A DNA stretch of 64,000 bases from positions 205,691 through 269,690 of the forward strand of contig CAZINX010000002.1 of NCBI GenBank assembly GCA_964540795.1, given 5' to 3'. The notes under the pieces were generated by a model that made no database searches, was not told the origin of the DNA, and was given only the letters and a program-made list of their open reading frames with translations. Shown piece by piece: positions 61,928-64,000 of this stretch. The DNA is from Dichotomicrobium sp964540795. GTDB taxonomy: Bacteria; Pseudomonadota; Alphaproteobacteria; Rhizobiales; Rhodomicrobiaceae. The stretch's first letter is position 1; each line of letters starts with the position of its first letter. Made by a program: the position numbers and the translations under genes.

Positions 61928-61977
61928 TGCGAAGCACGAAGCCGAAGGCCGGCGCGAAGCGACGAATGTGCTTCGCA
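61928..61977. repeat. 10-bp perfect inverted repeat
   Basis: TGCGAAGCAC (61928-61937) and GTGCTTCGCA (61968-61977) are exact inverted copies around a 30-bp GC-rich centre that also contains a CGAAGCC/GGCGCGAAGC mirror. It is the second of three palindromic elements packed between the esterase and pentapeptide genes. Confidence 0.8.
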
Positions 61978-62047
61978 AAACAAAGAATCCCAACTTGACC
62001 CCGCGCAGCCGATCACCGAAACCTAGCGCAGATTTCAGCACCAATAA

Positions 62048-62090
62048 GCGCAATCCGAAAAGTGGGGACCGGTTTTCGGATAAATTGCGC
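62048..62090. repeat. Dispersed palindrome of the GCGCAATCCGAAAA type
   Basis: GCGCAAT-CCGAAAA on the left mirrors TTTTCGG-AT-aa-ATTGCGC on the right around AGTGGGGACC. I know elements of this look from many Hyphomicrobiales genomes. A left half alone occurs after ilvE at 45873. It ends 24 bp before the start of the pentapeptide-repeat gene, so it may carry or influence its promoter. Confidence 0.85.
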
Positions 62091-62114
62091 GACAAATAAT
62101 TGACGGGGGCGGCG

Positions 62115-63995
62115 ATGACGCGGGATGAGACGATTGCGCTGTTTCAGCGGTGCGAGCAGGCGCGGGCGGACGCGCTGGCGGCGGGTAAGGAAGAGGACGA
62201 GGCGCACGAGGCGGCCAAGGCGATCTGGAACGCCTGGGCTGAAGGCATGCTGGCCGAGCGCAAGGCGCTGGAGGAGGCCGGTGAATGGGCCGCCGGAGAG
62301 CTTCTCGGGGAGCTTCTAGCCCTAAACGACAAGACGCAGGACTGGATCGCGCGGGCCTCTGTTAATTTTTCAAACTTGAAGTTTTATAATGAACAAGAAG
62401 CCTTCTCTTTCTCTAGTGTGTTGCGATGCAAAATTGATCGGATTGTAAGCCAAGGACCAAGTGCTATTTTAGACAGATATTTTTGGCGTTCATTTTGGGG
62501 GGAAATTCGCATCCTTCTGCTGTTGAAGAATCATAAAAAAAAATACGATCGAGAATATCCGAAAAATTTTCCCTATGAACGCACCAGAATTATCAACCAA
62601 AAACTTTTTAATGTTGCGGAATTTGTATTTCCAGGGAATGCTAGGTTTGAAGGGTCCTATTTTGGTTGCGATGCGGATTTCACAGGAACGAAGATAAATG
62701 ATAAATTTGAAATAGACCGGTGTTTCTTCAGCCAGAGAGCTATTTTTGATAATATACGCTTCTCGTGGCCACTAACCATACATCATTGTCACTTTGCTGA
62801 TATTTCATTTACAGCAACTTACTTCGAGAAAAATATGTTTTTCTTTGATACATTCTTCTTTAGTCAGATAGACTTTGAAGAAGATAATTTCGCAGAAAAT
62901 ATTGGATTTATAGATTGCCGATTCTTTTCGCGATTCGATTTTTCTGGAAGGTCTTGTCCAAAAGAAGTGACTTTCGATGGATCCCGATTTTATAGGCGAG
63001 CTAGGTTTAATCGCGTGTATTTTTCTGGCGAGGCGCGCTTTACGGAAACATGTTTCCGAGATGTGATCTTCAATGGTTCCGTTTTTTCCGGGCAAGTGTC
63101 GTTTTACCGTGCAAATTTTAGGGGTGCCGCCCGTTTTAATTTAGTAGAGTTTCAAAAATGGGTGTCTTTTCGGAAAAGTATATTTCATAAGTACGTAGGT
63201 TTTGTTTCGATGCGATCTAATGTTGGCTTTGATATGAGCGAAGTACGGTTTATGGTGGTTCCCGATTTCTCGCAGTCGACGCTGCATCGAGGCCTACGGC
63301 TAGACAACGTACAGGTGCGGCGTGGCAGCTTGATTGGCCCAGTATGGGAAAGCCTTCTTCAGTTTGATCAAGATGCTCCAACCAAATTCCGGGAGCTAAG
63401 GCGCTTCGCAAAAGAAAACGAGGACCTAAGGAGTGAACTACACTTTCACGGTCATGAAATTAGGTCAGCTCGATTCGTTAATGATTGGCCATCTCAACCC
63501 AGGTTCTGGTTCGGCATCGGCTATGAACTGTTTTCAAACTTCGGGCGGTCGATCATCCGACCTGCGATTGCGTGGGGCGTGCTGGTCACCGTCTTCGCCG
63601 CGATCTACCTCGGCATCAGCGCCGATCTGAACGGCCGCGCGCCGGATTACGCCTCCCTCGCCCCCTATGGCGGCACGCAATCCTGCCTCTCCATCGCACC
63701 CGTCGCGGATGACCGCGTGCGCGCCGCGCAGGCGCATATCGCCGCGACCACCAGCGCCAGCGCCGAAGCCTGGTCGCTCGCGCTGAAAAACGGCTTCGTC
63801 TTCATCGACTGGGACCGCGCGGAAGCCGCCCGGCGCACCTATGGCTGCCTGTTCGGCCTGACCAGCGACGGCGGCAACACCTATCCGGTGGTCCCGCGCG
63901 CGGTGTCGGTCGCCGGGCTGATCCAGAACGTGCTCAGCGCCGTGCTGATCTTCCTGCTGCTGCTGGGCGTGCGCAATCTGCTGAAGCTGAAGTGA
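62115..63995 (+). CDS. Pentapeptide-repeat membrane protein with AT-rich core
   Basis: 626 residues from ATG 62115. The N-terminus (MTRDETIALFQRCEQARADA ... EAHEAAKAIWNAW) is helical and recurs, to my knowledge, in a group of alphaproteobacterial pentapeptide-repeat proteins. Residues about 170-410 are Phe-centred five-residue repeats (ARFEGSYFGCDADFTG, VTFDGSRFYRRARFNRVYF), forming a right-handed quadrilateral beta-helix. Two membrane helices close the protein (about 478-500 and 600-622). The DNA from about 62358 to 63530 is strikingly AT-rich, with TTT, AAA and ATA codons, whereas both ends have the GC-rich host style. That suggests the repeat core came from elsewhere. Function unknown. Confidence 0.85.
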   Translation: MTRDETIALFQRCEQARADALAAGKEEDEAHEAAKAIWNAWAEGMLAERKALEEAGEWAAGELLGELLALNDKTQDWIARASVNFSNLKFYNEQEAFSFSSVLRCKIDRIVSQGPSAILDRYFWRSFWGEIRILLLLKNHKKKYDREYPKNFPYERTRIINQKLFNVAEFVFPGNARFEGSYFGCDADFTGTKINDKFEIDRCFFSQRAIFDNIRFSWPLTIHHCHFADISFTATYFEKNMFFFDTFFFSQIDFEEDNFAENIGFIDCRFFSRFDFSGRSCPKEVTFDGSRFYRRARFNRVYFSGEARFTETCFRDVIFNGSVFSGQVSFYRANFRGAARFNLVEFQKWVSFRKSIFHKYVGFVSMRSNVGFDMSEVRFMVVPDFSQSTLHRGLRLDNVQVRRGSLIGPVWESLLQFDQDAPTKFRELRRFAKENEDLRSELHFHGHEIRSARFVNDWPSQPRFWFGIGYELFSNFGRSIIRPAIAWGVLVTVFAAIYLGISADLNGRAPDYASLAPYGGTQSCLSIAPVADDRVRAAQAHIAATTSASAEAWSLALKNGFVFIDWDRAEAARRTYGCLFGLTSDGGNTYPVVPRAVSVAGLIQNVLSAVLIFLLLLGVRNLLKLK

Positions 63996-64000
63996 GGGCG

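Noticed and set aside
1..64000. tRNA, rRNA, CRISPR arrays, insertion sequences, prophage genes
   Set aside because: No cloverleaf, conserved rRNA segment, spaced direct-repeat array, transposase or phage gene is visible by eye; a tRNA scan would settle the first point.

Overview
The window is a GC-rich chromosomal segment of an alphaproteobacterium, most probably of the Hyphomicrobiales (Rhizobiales) type. The reasons are the gene content and order: a MucR-type regulator, CarD, an ELM1-family protein, DUF2244 and DUF502 proteins, dac-clpS-clpA, rplS next to leuC, bamD-recN-ligA, pgsA-moaD-moaE, a MarR/OmpR/kinase set divergent from ilvE, and short dispersed palindromes of a kind common in that order. 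I see no rRNA, tRNA, CRISPR array, prophage or insertion sequence. Most of the window is core genome.

Layout. 1-5.2 kb: clpA (cut by the left edge), clpS, a secreted D,D-carboxypeptidase with a SPOR domain, and leuC. 5.2-11.1 kb, minus strand: trmD, dadA, a Tyr-rich exported protein, a dienelactone-hydrolase-like protein, an MFS transporter and rplS, which carries an unusual C-terminal extension. 11.2-18.7 kb: glmU, glmS, a second SPOR protein, a DUF502 membrane protein, a fasciclin protein and hemN behind a consensus FNR/FixK box. 18.8-28 kb: putA, a MNT/HEPN toxin-antitoxin pair, leuB, an unknown gene, chrA and asd. 28-33 kb: ligA, recN, bamD. 33-37 kb: serA, then two exported proteins each built from three tandem repeats. 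37-48 kb: a D-amino-acid aminotransferase, redox proteins, moaB, a rhomboid protease, a histidine kinase/OmpR/MarR operon, ilvE, moaE-moaD-pgsA and an Lrp regulator. 48-57 kb: ELM1, trxB, lysR, a riboswitch-controlled PCu(A)C-like gene, carD, DUF2244 and glnD. 57-64 kb: mucR, msrB, an oligopeptidase, an esterase and a compositionally mosaic pentapeptide-repeat membrane protein.

Recurring themes are envelope synthesis and surveillance (glmU/glmS, dac, bamD, SPOR proteins, rhomboid), amino-acid metabolism (leuC, leuB, asd, serA, ilvE, dat, dadA, putA), molybdenum cofactor (moaB, moaD, moaE) and nitrogen and redox control (glnD, trxB, msrB, hemN).

The most notable observation is a well-preserved cobalamin riboswitch (minus strand, about 51731-51889) directly upstream of a single gene encoding a PCu(A)C-fold periplasmic protein in which every canonical copper ligand is replaced. 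This points to a vitamin B12- or cobalt-linked role that I have not seen described. Other points of interest are a six-cysteine repeat protein with exact 27-12-26-12 cysteine spacing, an AT-rich core inside a GC-rich pentapeptide-repeat gene, an L19 protein fused to a helix-hairpin-helix module, and a dispersed double-hairpin repeat found three times, each time between convergent genes.
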